From: CAVONB01 sp963697205
GTDB taxonomy: Bacteria; Pseudomonadota; Alphaproteobacteria; Rhizobiales; Hyphomicrobiaceae
Reading direction: 5' to 3'
Assembly: GCA_963697205.1 (NCBI GenBank)
Contig: CAVONB010000006.1
Location: forward strand, 466,772 to 530,771
DNA: 64,000 nt
Below, one piece after another: positions 8,343 to 17,431 of this stretch. The notes beneath the pieces are model-generated. The model saw nothing but the letters and a program-made list of their open reading frames with translations. It had not been told where the DNA came from and made no database searches. Made by a program: the position numbers and the translations under genes. Positions within the stretch are counted from its first letter, which is position 1. Each line of letters opens with the position of its first letter.

Positions 8343-9725
8343 ATGTGGGAATGGATCGTCGACCATCTTGCCGTGCTGATGTTTCTGGCGCTCACGCTGG
8401 TCATGTTCATCGGCTACCCCGTCGCCTTCGTGCTCGGCGCAACCGGCATCTTCTTCGGGTTTCTGGGCATCCTCGGCGGCGTCTTCCAGCCCGTTCAGTT
8501 CGCCAACCTCCTGCCGCGTGTCTACGGCCAGGCGGTTGAGAACCAGGTGCTGGTCGCCATCCCCATGTTCGTTTTCATGGGCACCATGCTCGAACGATCG
8601 GGCGTGGCGGAGGATCTGCTGCACGCGCTGCAGGTGCTCCTGCGCCGCGTGCCCGGCGGCCTCGCGCACGCTGTAACCATCCTCGGCACCATCATGGCGG
8701 CGACGACCGGCATCGTCGGCGCTTCGGTCATCATGCTGACGCTGATCGCGCTGCCGCCGATGCTACAGCGCGGCTATCAGAAGGAGCTCGCCGTCGGCAC
8801 GATCGCCTCGGCCGGCACGCTCGGCATTCTGCTGCCGCCCTCCATCATGCTCGTCATCATGGGGGACCTGATGCAGATCCCCGTCGGCACGCTCTTCATC
8901 GCCGCCATCGTGCCGGGGCTCATCATGTCGAGCCTCTATCTCGTCTACATCCTCGTCCTGTGCACGCTGTCGCCCGGTCTGGCGCCGCCGCTCGGCGCCG
9001 AGGAGGGCCCGCAGACGAAAGGCGAGCTTCTGCGCCTCGTCGTCAAGAGCTTCGCCCCGCCCGCCTTCCTGATTACGTTGGTGCTGGGATCGATCTTTGC
9101 AGGCTGGGCGACGCCGACCGAGGCCTCCGGCGTCGGCGCCTTCGGCGCCATTCTGCTGGCCTTCTTCAACCGGCGCCTGAGCTTGAAGGTACTGCGCGAG
9201 ACGATCGCGTCGTCGGCTCAGACCAACGCCATGGTGTTCTTCATCATCTTCGGCGCCACGCTCTTCTCGTTTGTGTTCCGCGCGCTCGGCGGCGACGACC
9301 TCGTGCTTGAGATCCTCAAGAAGTTCGGCATCGACACGGGCCTGGAAGTGCTCGTGTTCGTCATGGTGCTCGTCTTCTTCATGGGCTTCTTCTTCGACTG
9401 GATCGAGATCTGCCTGATCATCATTCCCGTCTTCGCGCCGATCCTGCTCAAGGCCGATTTCGGCGTCTGGGTGGATGGCGCGCGTATTGCGATGATCTGG
9501 TTCGCGATCCTGCTCGCCGTCAACATGCAGACGGCGTTCCTGACACCACCGTTCGGCTTTGCGCTGTTCTATATGAAGGGAACCGTGCCGCCGACCGTGA
9601 ACATGGGCCACATCTACCGCGGCATCATTCCCTTCGTCGCGATCCAGCTCGCCGCGCTCGCCCTGTGCATCTTCTTCCCCGAGACCGTGCTCTGGTTGCC
9701 TCGATACTGGGGCTTCCTGGATTAG
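8343..9725 (+). CDS. TRAP transporter large permease (DctM family)
   Basis: A 460-residue membrane protein with about 12 hydrophobic segments. It shows DctM signatures: I-P-M-F-V-F-M-G near residue 80, T-G-I-V-G-A-S-V near 125, and L-L-P-P-S-I near 163. It forms the ion-coupled transport channel together with DctQ. A GAGGA site lies just before the ATG, and it is the last gene of the operon, followed directly by a terminator. The extended loop at about 205-235 is longer than in many family members. Confidence 0.94.
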   Translation: MWEWIVDHLAVLMFLALTLVMFIGYPVAFVLGATGIFFGFLGILGGVFQPVQFANLLPRVYGQAVENQVLVAIPMFVFMGTMLERSGVAEDLLHALQVLLRRVPGGLAHAVTILGTIMAATTGIVGASVIMLTLIALPPMLQRGYQKELAVGTIASAGTLGILLPPSIMLVIMGDLMQIPVGTLFIAAIVPGLIMSSLYLVYILVLCTLSPGLAPPLGAEEGPQTKGELLRLVVKSFAPPAFLITLVLGSIFAGWATPTEASGVGAFGAILLAFFNRRLSLKVLRETIASSAQTNAMVFFIIFGATLFSFVFRALGGDDLVLEILKKFGIDTGLEVLVFVMVLVFFMGFFFDWIEICLIIIPVFAPILLKADFGVWVDGARIAMIWFAILLAVNMQTAFLTPPFGFALFYMKGTVPPTVNMGHIYRGIIPFVAIQLAALALCIFFPETVLWLPRYWGFLD

Positions 9726-9737
9726 CCCCAAAAAGAA

Positions 9738-9771
9738 ATGGGGCCGACGCACATTCGTGCGCCGGCCCCAT
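9738..9771. terminator. Bidirectional intrinsic terminator between dctM and ndk
   Basis: The stem is formed by ATGGGGCCG with its complement CGGCCCCAT, plus an inner CGCAC/GTGCG helix with an ATTC loop and one mismatch. On the minus strand it is followed by a T-rich tract (TTTCTTTTT), and on the plus strand by ACTTTCTT. It can serve both convergent genes and looks stronger for ndk. Confidence 0.85.
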
Positions 9772-9789
9772 GAACTTTCTTCGAAGGCT

Positions 9790-10212
9790 TCAGCCGACGA
9801 TTTCGTCCAGGCGGAAGTTGAGGCCGATCTCGCGCTCGGCGGCCGCCGGGCTGTCGGAGCCGTGCGTGGAGTTCTCGCCCACCGACCGCGCGAACATCTT
9901 GCGGATCGTGCCGTCAGCGGCCTTTGCCGGATCGGTTGCGCCCATCACCTCGCGGTATTTGGCGATCGCGCCCTCGCCCTCCAGGACCTGCAACACGATC
10001 GGGCCCGACGTCATGAAGTCGACGAGCTCGCCATAGAACGGGCGGGCGGCGTGCTCCTCGTAGAACTTCTGGGCCTGCGCCCGGGTCCAGCGCACGCGCT
10101 TCTGGGCGACGATCCTCAAACCCGCCTTTTCGATGACGGCATTGATCGCGCCGGTCAGGTTGCGCTCGGTGGCATCAGGCTTGATGATGGAGAAGGTGCG
10201 CTCGACGGCCAT
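9790..10212 (-). CDS. ndk: Nucleoside diphosphate kinase
   Basis: A 140-residue protein of full family length that transfers phosphate from ATP to other NDPs through a phosphohistidine. The opening [11 protein letters not shown] and the active-site motif N-S-T-H-G-S-D-S (H117) are present, with R-P-F-Y-G-E-L-V between them. The alternative upstream start would add residues not seen in the family. It is divergent from the AhpD-like gene at 10356. Confidence 0.97.
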   Translation of the reverse strand: MAVERTFSIIKPDATERNLTGAINAVIEKAGLRIVAQKRVRWTRAQAQKFYEEHAARPFYGELVDFMTSGPIVLQVLEGEGAIAKYREVMGATDPAKAADGTIRKMFARSVGENSTHGSDSPAAAEREIGLNFRLDEIVG

Positions 10213-10355
10213 CGTTTCGGTCTCTTTCCGCTGGCTGGTTGGGGGTATGGATAGAAAAGGTGGCCGCCTTATACGGCCCGTGTCCGGCCCCGTCCAGATC
10301 GCAAGGAGCCCGGTTGGGTGGGTCGTGTGCCCGCGTCGCAACCCGGGAGCATTCG

Positions 10356-10745
10356 ATGAAACCCATCGCCTACGAGGCCGCCAGCGCCGAGGTCCGCGCC
10401 GTCTATGATGACATCATGGCGACGCGCAAGGCCGACAGCGTCAACAACTTCTGGCAATACCTGGCCAACGAGCCCCGCATGCTCCGCCAGACCTGGGAGA
10501 GCCTGAAGGCGATCATGGGCTCCGGCAGCCTCGATCCGCTGACCAAGGAGCTGATTTACGTCGCCGTTTCCGTCACCAACAACTGCGACTACTGCATGGC
10601 GAGCCACACCGCCGCCGCACGCGCCAAGGGCGCCACCGAGGCCCAGATCAACGAGCTCTACGCCGTGGTTGGCCTCGCCAACATGACCAACCGGCTCGCC
10701 AACGCCTACAAGGTGCCCGTCGACGAGCAGTTTCGCGAAAAATGA
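10356..10745 (+). CDS. Carboxymuconolactone decarboxylase/AhpD-like protein
   Basis: A 129-residue all-helical protein with the AhpD-type active-site motif C-D-Y-C-M-A-S-H (CxxC-x3-H) near residue 73. Proteins of this type act as alkylhydroperoxidase reductants or as gamma-carboxymuconolactone decarboxylases; the CxxC favours the redox role. The start at 10356 is the first ATG compatible with the family N-terminus (M-K-P-I-A-Y). No operon partner is evident. Confidence 0.85.
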   Translation: MKPIAYEAASAEVRAVYDDIMATRKADSVNNFWQYLANEPRMLRQTWESLKAIMGSGSLDPLTKELIYVAVSVTNNCDYCMASHTAAARAKGATEAQINELYAVVGLANMTNRLANAYKVPVDEQFREK

Positions 10746-10944
10746 ACAGGGCCGACCGACATTCTGCCTCATCGCCACCACACTGGACCGGCATAGGGGG
10801 CACAATGGGGTATCGTAACAATCCAGCGTGCGGATGCACGCAGGAGGTGGTAGAGGTGCGATCGATGCACTTGCCGCCGAGGGACCGGGCGACCGGGCCG
10901 GTAGATACGTCCATCTCGGTGGTGCGCGGCGAGATGAGGGGACG

Positions 10945-12924
10945 ATGAGCGGCGGGCAGGAGCCCCAGGATCAGACCCGGAATGCGGGTGTCGAGTGGTA
11001 TCTCGCCCGCGAGGGTCAGCAATACGGCCCACTCTCCCATGCGGAGATGGTCAAGCTCGTGGAGCTCGGCCATCTGAAGGCCGTCGATCTCGTATGGCGG
11101 GCAGGCTTCTCCGACTGGACGCAAGCCGTCACGGCATTTCCCGAGCTGGGCGCAGCCGCCAAGCCACCCCCGCCTCCGCCACCGCCGCCCCCACAGCGTG
11201 CGCCCGCGCCTGCTGGCGCCGCCGATGGCGCATCGCGCACGACCGCCGGAAGCGACGGCGCGCCCGAGCCGCGTGAACCCGCCCAGTCCCGTGCCCGCCC
11301 GTCCGCTTCCGCGGACCCCGCGCACGCCCCCGATCAATCGAAGCCGGCAGCCGATCCCGATCAGCGCCGCCGCGCTCAAGAGCGTCAGGCCGCGCCAGCC
11401 GAGGCCCCGCGACGCCAAGTGACCGAGCCGGCGTGGGCCGCCGCCGGCCCCCGGCAGCGCCCCGCGGCGCGCGCTGACGCCCCGGCGTCGGAGACCGCTG
11501 GCGGTGCAGATATTGCTTGGCCCGATGCCGGCGCGCGCACGCCCGATCCTCATGGGCAGGCCGCAGCGGCGAGCCGGCCCGCGCCCTCCTGGCCAGGGGC
11601 TGGCCCCGTGCCGCAAGGTGTCGTGCAGGCCGCCGGCCCGCAGGCGCGCGGCGCCCCGCAGAACGCGCCGCCCGGCGCCCATCGCACGCCCCAGCCCGGC
11701 AACCAGTCGCGCCACGGCCAGTCGGCCATGCAACCCGCCCGGTACGGCGACGCCTACCCTGATGCGCCCGGTGCGGCTGGGCCCAGCCCGGCGGCCGGCC
11801 GCGCCCCGCACCACGGCGGCCCCCATTCCGGCGCGCCGGCACCCAATTGGAGCCTCGACGGCGCAGCCGAAATGGCGCCGCAGACCACAGGCGGGCGTCG
11901 CCGTTCGGGCCGCCCGCGATCGGACCCGGACCTATCGGAGCCGGGCCCGATCGCCGAAGAGGAGCACTACGAAGGCGAGCGCCGCGGCAGGGGCGGCTTG
12001 GTGCTCATGCTGGTTCTCGTGCTGCTGCTGGGCGTCGCCGGCGCGGGCGCCTACGGCGTCTACACCGGGAGGATCTCGGCGGACTGGGCCGACGACTTGA
12101 GGTCGAAGCTCGGCCTTGCCGCGCCCGCGCCCCAACAGGCGACACGCTCGCCCCTCTCAACCGATGCCGGCTCGCGTGCCGGCCCACCCTCTGTCGCTGC
12201 GGCCGCGCCCGCGCCATCGGCGGCAACCGCCACCTCGGCCGGCGCCGGCGGTCCCGCGTTCCCACCCACCGCCGCGGCCTTCGACAGCCAACTGCAGACA
12301 TCGAAGATGTGGCAGATGGTCAAGACGGACTTCCCGGCCTGGTATCAGGAGCGGATCAAGGAGGGCGCGCGGCGCTCCGCCGAAAGCCAGGACGGCGCGA
12401 GCATTCAACGCTATCTGCTCGAATCCCTTGTCGCCTTGCGCCGCGAGAACGCGCGCCACGCCTACGCGGCCGGCTTGCCCAACCTGCAGGCGATCGCCGA
12501 GGCGTTCCGCAACAACCTCGTCAATCTCGCGCAGAACAGCGAATCGGCCTGTTACACGTTCATTTCGCGCGGCGAGAGCGCGCGCGCCATCGCCCAGCTC
12601 TATCATCAGCCGCGGTTCGGCCCGCTGCTGGAAGCGCAGATGGTGGCGGTCCTTGAAGGCTTCCGCCAAGGCCAGCGCCAGCCGATTACGATGCCGCAGC
12701 CGCGCCAGGAGGACTACGCGCTGCTGTCGACGGAGTTGAAGACCATCGGCTGGACCGACGACGACTTGAAGCTGTTCGCCGACGCCGACGGGCTCGCTCG
12801 CACCGAGCCGGCCAAGGTCTGCAGCATGGTCACGGACTGGTTCTCCGCGCACCTGAAGCTCAAGGACGGCGAGGTCCAGGGTCGCCTGCTCGCCGAATCG
12901 ATTCGCCCCGTCGTCGGCGGTTGA
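10945..12924 (+). CDS. GYF_2-domain (DUF4339) membrane protein with long disordered linker
   Basis: A 659-residue protein. Residues 17-63 form a GYF_2/DUF4339 domain (W-Y-L-A-R-E-G-Q-Q-Y-G-P, then V-W-R-A-G-F-S-D-W). About 280 residues of Pro/Ala/Arg/Gln-rich, low-complexity sequence follow, starting with a run of prolines at about residue 73. One membrane segment spans roughly 351-375. The last 230 residues are a folded, helical region with no family I can name; it contains conserved-looking Cys residues (A-C-Y-T-F and K-V-C-S-M). GYF domains bind proline-rich peptides, so the linker could be an internal ligand. The start at 10945 avoids a non-family extension. Confidence 0.75.
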   Translation: MSGGQEPQDQTRNAGVEWYLAREGQQYGPLSHAEMVKLVELGHLKAVDLVWRAGFSDWTQAVTAFPELGAAAKPPPPPPPPPPQRAPAPAGAADGASRTTAGSDGAPEPREPAQSRARPSASADPAHAPDQSKPAADPDQRRRAQERQAAPAEAPRRQVTEPAWAAAGPRQRPAARADAPASETAGGADIAWPDAGARTPDPHGQAAAASRPAPSWPGAGPVPQGVVQAAGPQARGAPQNAPPGAHRTPQPGNQSRHGQSAMQPARYGDAYPDAPGAAGPSPAAGRAPHHGGPHSGAPAPNWSLDGAAEMAPQTTGGRRRSGRPRSDPDLSEPGPIAEEEHYEGERRGRGGLVLMLVLVLLLGVAGAGAYGVYTGRISADWADDLRSKLGLAAPAPQQATRSPLSTDAGSRAGPPSVAAAAPAPSAATATSAGAGGPAFPPTAAAFDSQLQTSKMWQMVKTDFPAWYQERIKEGARRSAESQDGASIQRYLLESLVALRRENARHAYAAGLPNLQAIAEAFRNNLVNLAQNSESACYTFISRGESARAIAQLYHQPRFGPLLEAQMVAVLEGFRQGQRQPITMPQPRQEDYALLSTELKTIGWTDDDLKLFADADGLARTEPAKVCSMVTDWFSAHLKLKDGEVQGRLLAESIRPVVGG

Positions 12925-13020
12925 TCGCCAGCCGGGCAAGTCCCGTACCCCACCCCGGCCGCTCGGCGCCTGGCTTGCCGCCAGACGCGCGCCCATCGTC
13001 GCTTCGGCTCAAACAAGACC

Positions 13021-13042
13021 GGGCGCGCCACGTGGCGCGCCC
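13021..13042 (+). terminator. Terminator-like palindrome after the GYF gene
   Basis: A perfect 22-bp palindrome (arms GGGCGCGCC and GGCGCGCCC around ACGT) is followed by a T-containing tail (GTCGGTTGTTT). It lies in the region between the GYF gene and the convergent DUF2852 gene. Confidence 0.6.
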
Positions 13043-13112
13043 GTCGGTTGTTTGCACGCTTGCGTGCCTGAGCGGGGGCAATTGGAGCCCACAGCGCCCC
13101 GCGCCCGCGGTC

Positions 13113-13562
13113 TCAGCCTTGAGTGCCCGACGAGCCCTGCAGGCTGTCGTCGCCGCTGCGCGGTCCGCCGTTGCGCCGCTCGGCCATGAAGGCGTCGAAC
13201 TCGGCCTTGTCCTTGGCCATGCGCAGCCGGTCGAGGTAGGCCCGGAATTCGTCCGCCTCCTCCTCGAGCCGCCGCAGCATGTCAGCCCGGTACTCGTCGA
13301 AGGCCTTGTTGCCGGTGGGCGCGTAGGCCCGCGCCTGCATGCCCCAACGCTCGGCCTTGCGCTCGAAGCGCTCCGCCATACGCGCCTGCCAGCGGCTCAC
13401 GTCGCCCGATCGTCCACAAACACCCATGCGTCCACTCCAGAGTAGATAGGCCAGAAGCGCCAGCCCGAAGGGCCAGAATACGATGAACCCGAGGACCATC
13501 AGCCCGATCCAGGCCGGTCGGCCGTAGTCGTCGATCCGCGAGATCACTGCTGCTGTCGACAT
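13113..13562 (-). CDS. DUF2852 family protein
   Basis: A 149-residue protein with one membrane segment (about 17-43, containing F-I-V-F-W-P-F-G-L-A-L-L-A-Y) and a charged helical C-terminal region with E-F-R-A-Y-L-D-R-L-R, typical of the alphaproteobacterial DUF2852 family. The function is unknown. The ATG follows a stretch carrying an inverted repeat, GTTCC with GGAAC, and about 35 bp further upstream lies a larger palindrome (13596-13620). This suggests regulated expression. Confidence 0.8.
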   Translation of the reverse strand: MSTAAVISRIDDYGRPAWIGLMVLGFIVFWPFGLALLAYLLWSGRMGVCGRSGDVSRWQARMAERFERKAERWGMQARAYAPTGNKAFDEYRADMLRRLEEEADEFRAYLDRLRMAKDKAEFDAFMAERRNGGPRSGDDSLQGSSGTQG

Positions 13563-13595
13563 TGCGTTCCCCTGTTGGAACCGTTGCGTTATCGA

Positions 13596-13620
13596 ATGTG
13601 AATGTTCTTCACATTCACAT
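13596..13620. promoter_or_regulatory. Nested inverted repeat upstream of the DUF2852 gene
   Basis: ATGTGAATG and CATTCACAT form a perfect 9-bp inverted repeat with a 7-nt spacer. A second register pairs ATGTGAA with TTCACAT across 5 nt, so the half-site TTCACAT occurs in overlapping palindromes. This AT-rich patch stands out from its GC-rich surroundings. It is a probable operator for the minus-strand DUF2852 gene; the regulator is not identified. Confidence 0.5.
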
Positions 13621-13767
13621 AGGTGGGTGGCATCCGCCCATCTGTCAAGAGGCTGGCAAGGGGCTCGGCCCGGCGCCGCGGACGAACACGTCGGCTCGCC
13701 GCCGCTTGACCCCGACTGTGCCCTGACGCCAATGTCGCGCCGCCCACCGCTGAAGGAGCCCTGCCAG

Positions 13768-14517
13768 ATGTCCGAGCCTGCCGCCGAGACCGTCCGCCAC
13801 GCCATGAACCCGACCCGCGCCGAGATTCGCGCTTTCCCGCTCTCTTCTCATTCCGACATGGTCGCGACGCTTCTCGCAGGCAAGGGCAGGAGCGTGCTCG
13901 ACATCGGCTGCGGCAACGGCAAGTTCACCTGGCTGCTCGCCAAGCACTTCGCCACCGTTGCCGCCATCGACCCCAACCCGCGCCGCATAGCCGAGGCCCA
14001 GGCGAAGGCCAAGGCCGATGGCGTCGAGATCGACTTCCGCGAGGCCATGGCCGAGACGCTGCCGTTTGCCGACGCCACCTTCGACGTGGTCGTTTTCTCC
14101 AACAGCCTGCACCACATTCCCGGCATGCAGGCGGCCCTCGCCGAAGCCGCCCGCGTCGTCAAGCCGGGCGGTCTGGTCTACGTCATGGAGCCCGTACCGG
14201 CCGGCAACTATTTCGACGCCACGCGCCTCGTCAACGACGAGACCGAGGTCCGCACCGAGGCCTATCGCTCCGTGTTCCGCGCCGAGGCCGACAGGCTCGT
14301 GCCCGCCGACGAGCGGCTCTACCGCGCACGTCGCGCCTTCACGAGCTTCGAGGAATGGCGCGACGACCAGATCGAGCGCGACGCGCACCGCGCGGAGGCT
14401 TTCAAGGTGCATGGCGCCGAGGTGCGTCGCCTGTTCGACACCGAGGCCGACCGCGAGGACGGCCGCTGGGTGTTCGACCAGGTCAGCCGCGTCAACCTGC
14501 TGCGCAAGGCGGGCTGA
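13768..14517 (+). CDS. Class I SAM-dependent methyltransferase
   Basis: A 249-residue methyltransferase of the Methyltransf_11 type. Motif I is V-L-D-I-G-C-G-N-G (about residue 45), the acidic motif II loop is A-I-D-P-N, and the post-motif region V-V-F-S-N-S-L-H-H-I is the one seen in UbiE-like enzymes. R-V-V-K-P-G-G follows as expected. The substrate cannot be read. A GAAGGAG site precedes the ATG at 13768; longer in-frame extensions start in sequence without family similarity. Confidence 0.85.
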   Translation: MSEPAAETVRHAMNPTRAEIRAFPLSSHSDMVATLLAGKGRSVLDIGCGNGKFTWLLAKHFATVAAIDPNPRRIAEAQAKAKADGVEIDFREAMAETLPFADATFDVVVFSNSLHHIPGMQAALAEAARVVKPGGLVYVMEPVPAGNYFDATRLVNDETEVRTEAYRSVFRAEADRLVPADERLYRARRAFTSFEEWRDDQIERDAHRAEAFKVHGAEVRRLFDTEADREDGRWVFDQVSRVNLLRKAG

Positions 14518-14528
14518 TCCACGTACCT

Positions 14529-14616
14529 GCGTGGCGGCCGGCTCCCGGAACGGGAGTCGCCACGCACCACTAAGAAATCGCGTGGCGGCCGGCTCCCGGA
14601 ACGGGTTTAGCCACGC
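14529..14616. repeat. Two tandem palindromic repeat units (type C element)
   Basis: Two 37-bp hairpin units begin 51 bp apart (14529-14565 and 14580-14616). Each has outer arms GCGTGGC and GCCACGC and an inner GGCTCCCG segment; the inner stem is complete only in the first unit. Related units (arms GCGCTGGC and GCCAGCGC) occur at 54079-54117 and 54841-54879. Here they sit between the convergent methyltransferase and PepSY genes and could act as bidirectional terminators. Confidence 0.7.
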
Positions 14617-14620
14617 AAAA

Positions 14621-15535
14621 CTAGAGAGCCGCGACACGCTCCCGTCGCCGCGCGGCGAGCCTGAGACGGCGTCGTGCCCAGATCCACACGCCCGTGATGA
14701 GAAGCCCGATCATCGCGACCGACGTGACGACGTTGATCAACGCCGACCAGACGCCCGCGAAATTGCCCTCGTGCCACAGCCGCGGCCAGTTGCGCGGCGT
14801 CACCTGAGTTCCCGCGCGCGTCACCGCGTAGACCTTGTACTCGCCGCCCTCGTTGATGCGCATCATGAGCCGGCCGCGCGCCGGCCGCAGCCATACGAGG
14901 CCCGAAAGGTCGTGCCTGGCGCCGGCGATCCGAACCGCCTCGCGCAGGCTGGCGGGCGGTGGCGTCACTTGAGCCGACGCCGCAGGGGGCCCGCTGAACG
15001 TCACGCCATAGCCGAGTAGGATGCCCGACAGCGGCGACAGCACGACGAGCGGCAACAGGCCCCACGACATCGCCTTGTGCCAACCGGCAAGTGTGTTGCC
15101 GAAGCTGGGAAGGCCCATAAGAACACCCAGGAGCGCCAGCCCCAGCATCACGAACGAGGACGCCATCACGAGCCAGCCGGCGTCGAGCAGCAACGTCTCG
15201 TGCAGGCGCCGCGATGTGACGAGCAGTTGCGCCATACCGGACGGCGCGGCGAGCTTCTGCCCACTGGCCACATCCACGATATCGCCACCACGGCCGCCGA
15301 TCGTGATCGAGCCGTCATAGCTGCGGTAGGCGATCGCGCGCGCCTTGCTTTGCGGATCGTGCTGCGCCAGCAGCGCCTCGATCCGCTCTGCCTTCAGTGC
15401 GCCGGACTTGATGGCGTTGCCCGCGATCCAGGGCTCGAAGGAGAGCACCAGCCCCGTACCGAGCACGACGAGCAGTGGCAAGGCGAACGCCAGGGCGAGC
15501 CAGCGGTGCAGCCGCAGGAACCAGGCTTTGAGCAT
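14621..15535 (-). CDS. PepSY-associated TM protein
   Basis: A 304-residue inner-membrane protein with four hydrophobic segments. The first contains H-R-W-L-A-L-A-F-A-L-P-L, and PepSY-like periplasmic segments lie between the helices. The conserved histidines of this family (L-H-R-W, R-L-H-E-T, G-W-H-K-A, L-W-H-E-G) are present and could bind heme or metal. Members are often linked to siderophore uptake or ferric reduction. No iron-uptake gene lies next to it here, so the role is open. Confidence 0.85.
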   Translation of the reverse strand: MLKAWFLRLHRWLALAFALPLLVVLGTGLVLSFEPWIAGNAIKSGALKAERIEALLAQHDPQSKARAIAYRSYDGSITIGGRGGDIVDVASGQKLAAPSGMAQLLVTSRRLHETLLLDAGWLVMASSFVMLGLALLGVLMGLPSFGNTLAGWHKAMSWGLLPLVVLSPLSGILLGYGVTFSGPPAASAQVTPPPASLREAVRIAGARHDLSGLVWLRPARGRLMMRINEGGEYKVYAVTRAGTQVTPRNWPRLWHEGNFAGVWSALINVVTSVAMIGLLITGVWIWARRRLRLAARRRERVAAL

Positions 15536-15673
15536 GGGGATCTCCAGGATATCCGCGTCGGCCCCGCACCGGAGCCTCCCGAATAACGACGCAGTCGCGC
15601 ATTTCCCGTCGCCGCCGGCAGGGTGTTCACCGCAATGCTGCTGTGCATGCGCCGCATGAGTGGGCGTGCGCCG

Positions 15674-16537
15674 TCAGTCCCGCACGGCGCCATCTGCCCC
15701 GAACAACGCCAGCGCGTTGCCGTTGGCGATCTTCGCCGCGACGTCGCGCGGCAGCTGGTCGAGCCACGCGCGATAGGTCGCCATGATCTCGCCGTAGCTC
15801 GCCCAGCGTTCGTTGATCCAGGTGTCGGAGCCGATCAGGAAGCGGTCCGCATGAAGCGAAAAGAGCGACCGCCAAGCCGGCGTGACCGCACCGTCGTCGC
15901 CCGTGATCCCGGAGCGATACGACAACTCGCCCCACAACGCGGGATATCGCGCGAGCAGCGCCGCCACCTTGCCGGGCTCCAGGCTGAAGCCCGTATGCGC
16001 CCACACGATCCGCGCCTTGGGATTGTGCCGGAACAGGATTTCCAGCGCTTCCACGTCCGCGTGCGCATGCAGGTAGAGCCGATGCTTGACCGACAGATCG
16101 ACGATCTTTTTCACCCACGCCGAGGCCGCCGATTGCCCATAGATGTGGAACTCGCCGATGCCGCGATAATACCCGCGTTTCAACTCGTCCTCGAGGAGCG
16201 CATAGATCCCGGGATCGCCGAACCAGGTCTGGATGTCCGCGCGCACGCGATAGGGCCGGATGAAGGGCACCACCCGCAATCCCTCGGCTTTCGCGCCGAC
16301 CAGTGCATGTGTGCCGTCGTTCGGCCGGCTGGTGGCGAGAATGCCGGTGACGTGATGTGTCTTGAACAGCGCCAGCACTTCCGCGAGCGAATAGAAGGGC
16401 TTTGGCTCCCAGTTGTAATGCAGGTGTGCATCGAAAATCGGGATCGGCTCGCCCGCGCGCGCGGGCAGCGACGCCAGGCACACGCCAAACACAACGGCAG
16501 CAACACGTAGACCACGCAACATCATCGCCAACCGCAT
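15674..16537 (-). CDS. Amidohydrolase-family protein, exported
   Basis: A 287-residue metal-dependent hydrolase with an N-terminal signal peptide ending at A-R-A near residue 28. The amidohydrolase fold is indicated by F-D-A-H-L-H-Y near the start, H-A-H-A-D at mid-length, W-A-H-T-G-F and the terminal G-S-D-T-W, which supplies the catalytic aspartate. It most resembles amidohydrolase_2 proteins of unknown substrate. A periplasmic location is unusual for this superfamily. The alternative start five codons later gives the same signal peptide. Confidence 0.82.
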   Translation of the reverse strand: MRLAMMLRGLRVAAVVFGVCLASLPARAGEPIPIFDAHLHYNWEPKPFYSLAEVLALFKTHHVTGILATSRPNDGTHALVGAKAEGLRVVPFIRPYRVRADIQTWFGDPGIYALLEDELKRGYYRGIGEFHIYGQSAASAWVKKIVDLSVKHRLYLHAHADVEALEILFRHNPKARIVWAHTGFSLEPGKVAALLARYPALWGELSYRSGITGDDGAVTPAWRSLFSLHADRFLIGSDTWINERWASYGEIMATYRAWLDQLPRDVAAKIANGNALALFGADGAVRD

Positions 16538-16568
16538 CGGTTACGCCGACAGGGTCGGCTGGATCACA

Positions 16569-17216
16569 TCAGAGTTGCTCGCCCCTGAGCCACTGTAGGA
16601 CATATTGGGTGTAGGTATCCAGCACGCGATCCTCCAGGTCGCTGAAGGCTTGGTCGACGACCACCCCCAGAATACCTTGTCCCGCCATGCCGGCGGCCGC
16701 GCGGTCCAGTTTGCCGAGTTCGGCGCCGGTCTTGGAATCTTTCAACGTCGCGGGCGCGAGCAACATGGGATTGCCTCCCAGAACCGCGCGCTGAATGGCG
16801 GAGGGAATGGTGAAACCATGGACGACGATGACCAGCTCCGCGGGCCGGCTGCCCTGATACTTCGGCAGCACGTCGCGTTCCATTCTCTGGCGAATGAGGC
16901 CGCTCAGCTTTGTCCTGAGATAGGCTTGTGCTTCCGGGCTCGCCATGATGCGGCGCGCTTCCTCGTCGGCTTCATCCTGGCTCAGCGACGCCTTGCGAAC
17001 CTTGGCGACACCGGCCTGAGGCTGGCCTTGAACCTGAGCGAGGTACTCCCGCTCGGCATTTCCCCACCAGATCGACGCCGGCTCGTGGAATTCCACGGTC
17101 ACGCGCTCGATACGCAGGCTGGCGAGGTCCGTCGGCGACAGTGTCAGCTTCGCCGTGGCGCAGGCGGTCAAGAGCAGCGCCAGCCCCATACAGCCGAGTG
17201 TCCGCAGCTTGACCAT
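16569..17216 (-). CDS. Putative lipoprotein
   Basis: A 215-residue protein with a lipoprotein signal, the lipobox L-L-T-A-C at about residues 15-19. Its mature part has V-E-L/V-I-V-V-H-G-F in the middle and a C-terminal Q-A-F-S-D-L-E-D-R-V helix. I do not recognise a domain of known function. The start at 17216 is chosen because the signal begins directly there; the upstream extension lacks any signal character. It probably sits in the outer membrane. Confidence 0.7.
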   Translation of the reverse strand: MVKLRTLGCMGLALLLTACATAKLTLSPTDLASLRIERVTVEFHEPASIWWGNAEREYLAQVQGQPQAGVAKVRKASLSQDEADEEARRIMASPEAQAYLRTKLSGLIRQRMERDVLPKYQGSRPAELVIVVHGFTIPSAIQRAVLGGNPMLLAPATLKDSKTGAELGKLDRAAAGMAGQGILGVVVDQAFSDLEDRVLDTYTQYVLQWLRGEQL

Positions 17217-17431
17217 GGGTTCCTCCAATCGAAGAGCGTCAAATACCGCATATGATTCGGCTTGATCCGACTGCCAATCAACCGAAGTCGGTGGAAAACG
17301 AGGGATCGCGTAGAAGGCCGCAGTGGATTTCGCCGGAGCGAAGCTCATCCGCCATGCGCGGTGGGCCCGCGATCGCCCGCCCGCCCTGTGCTAGACAGTG
17401 CTGGGCGTTGATGGCCATGGAGGACCGAGCG

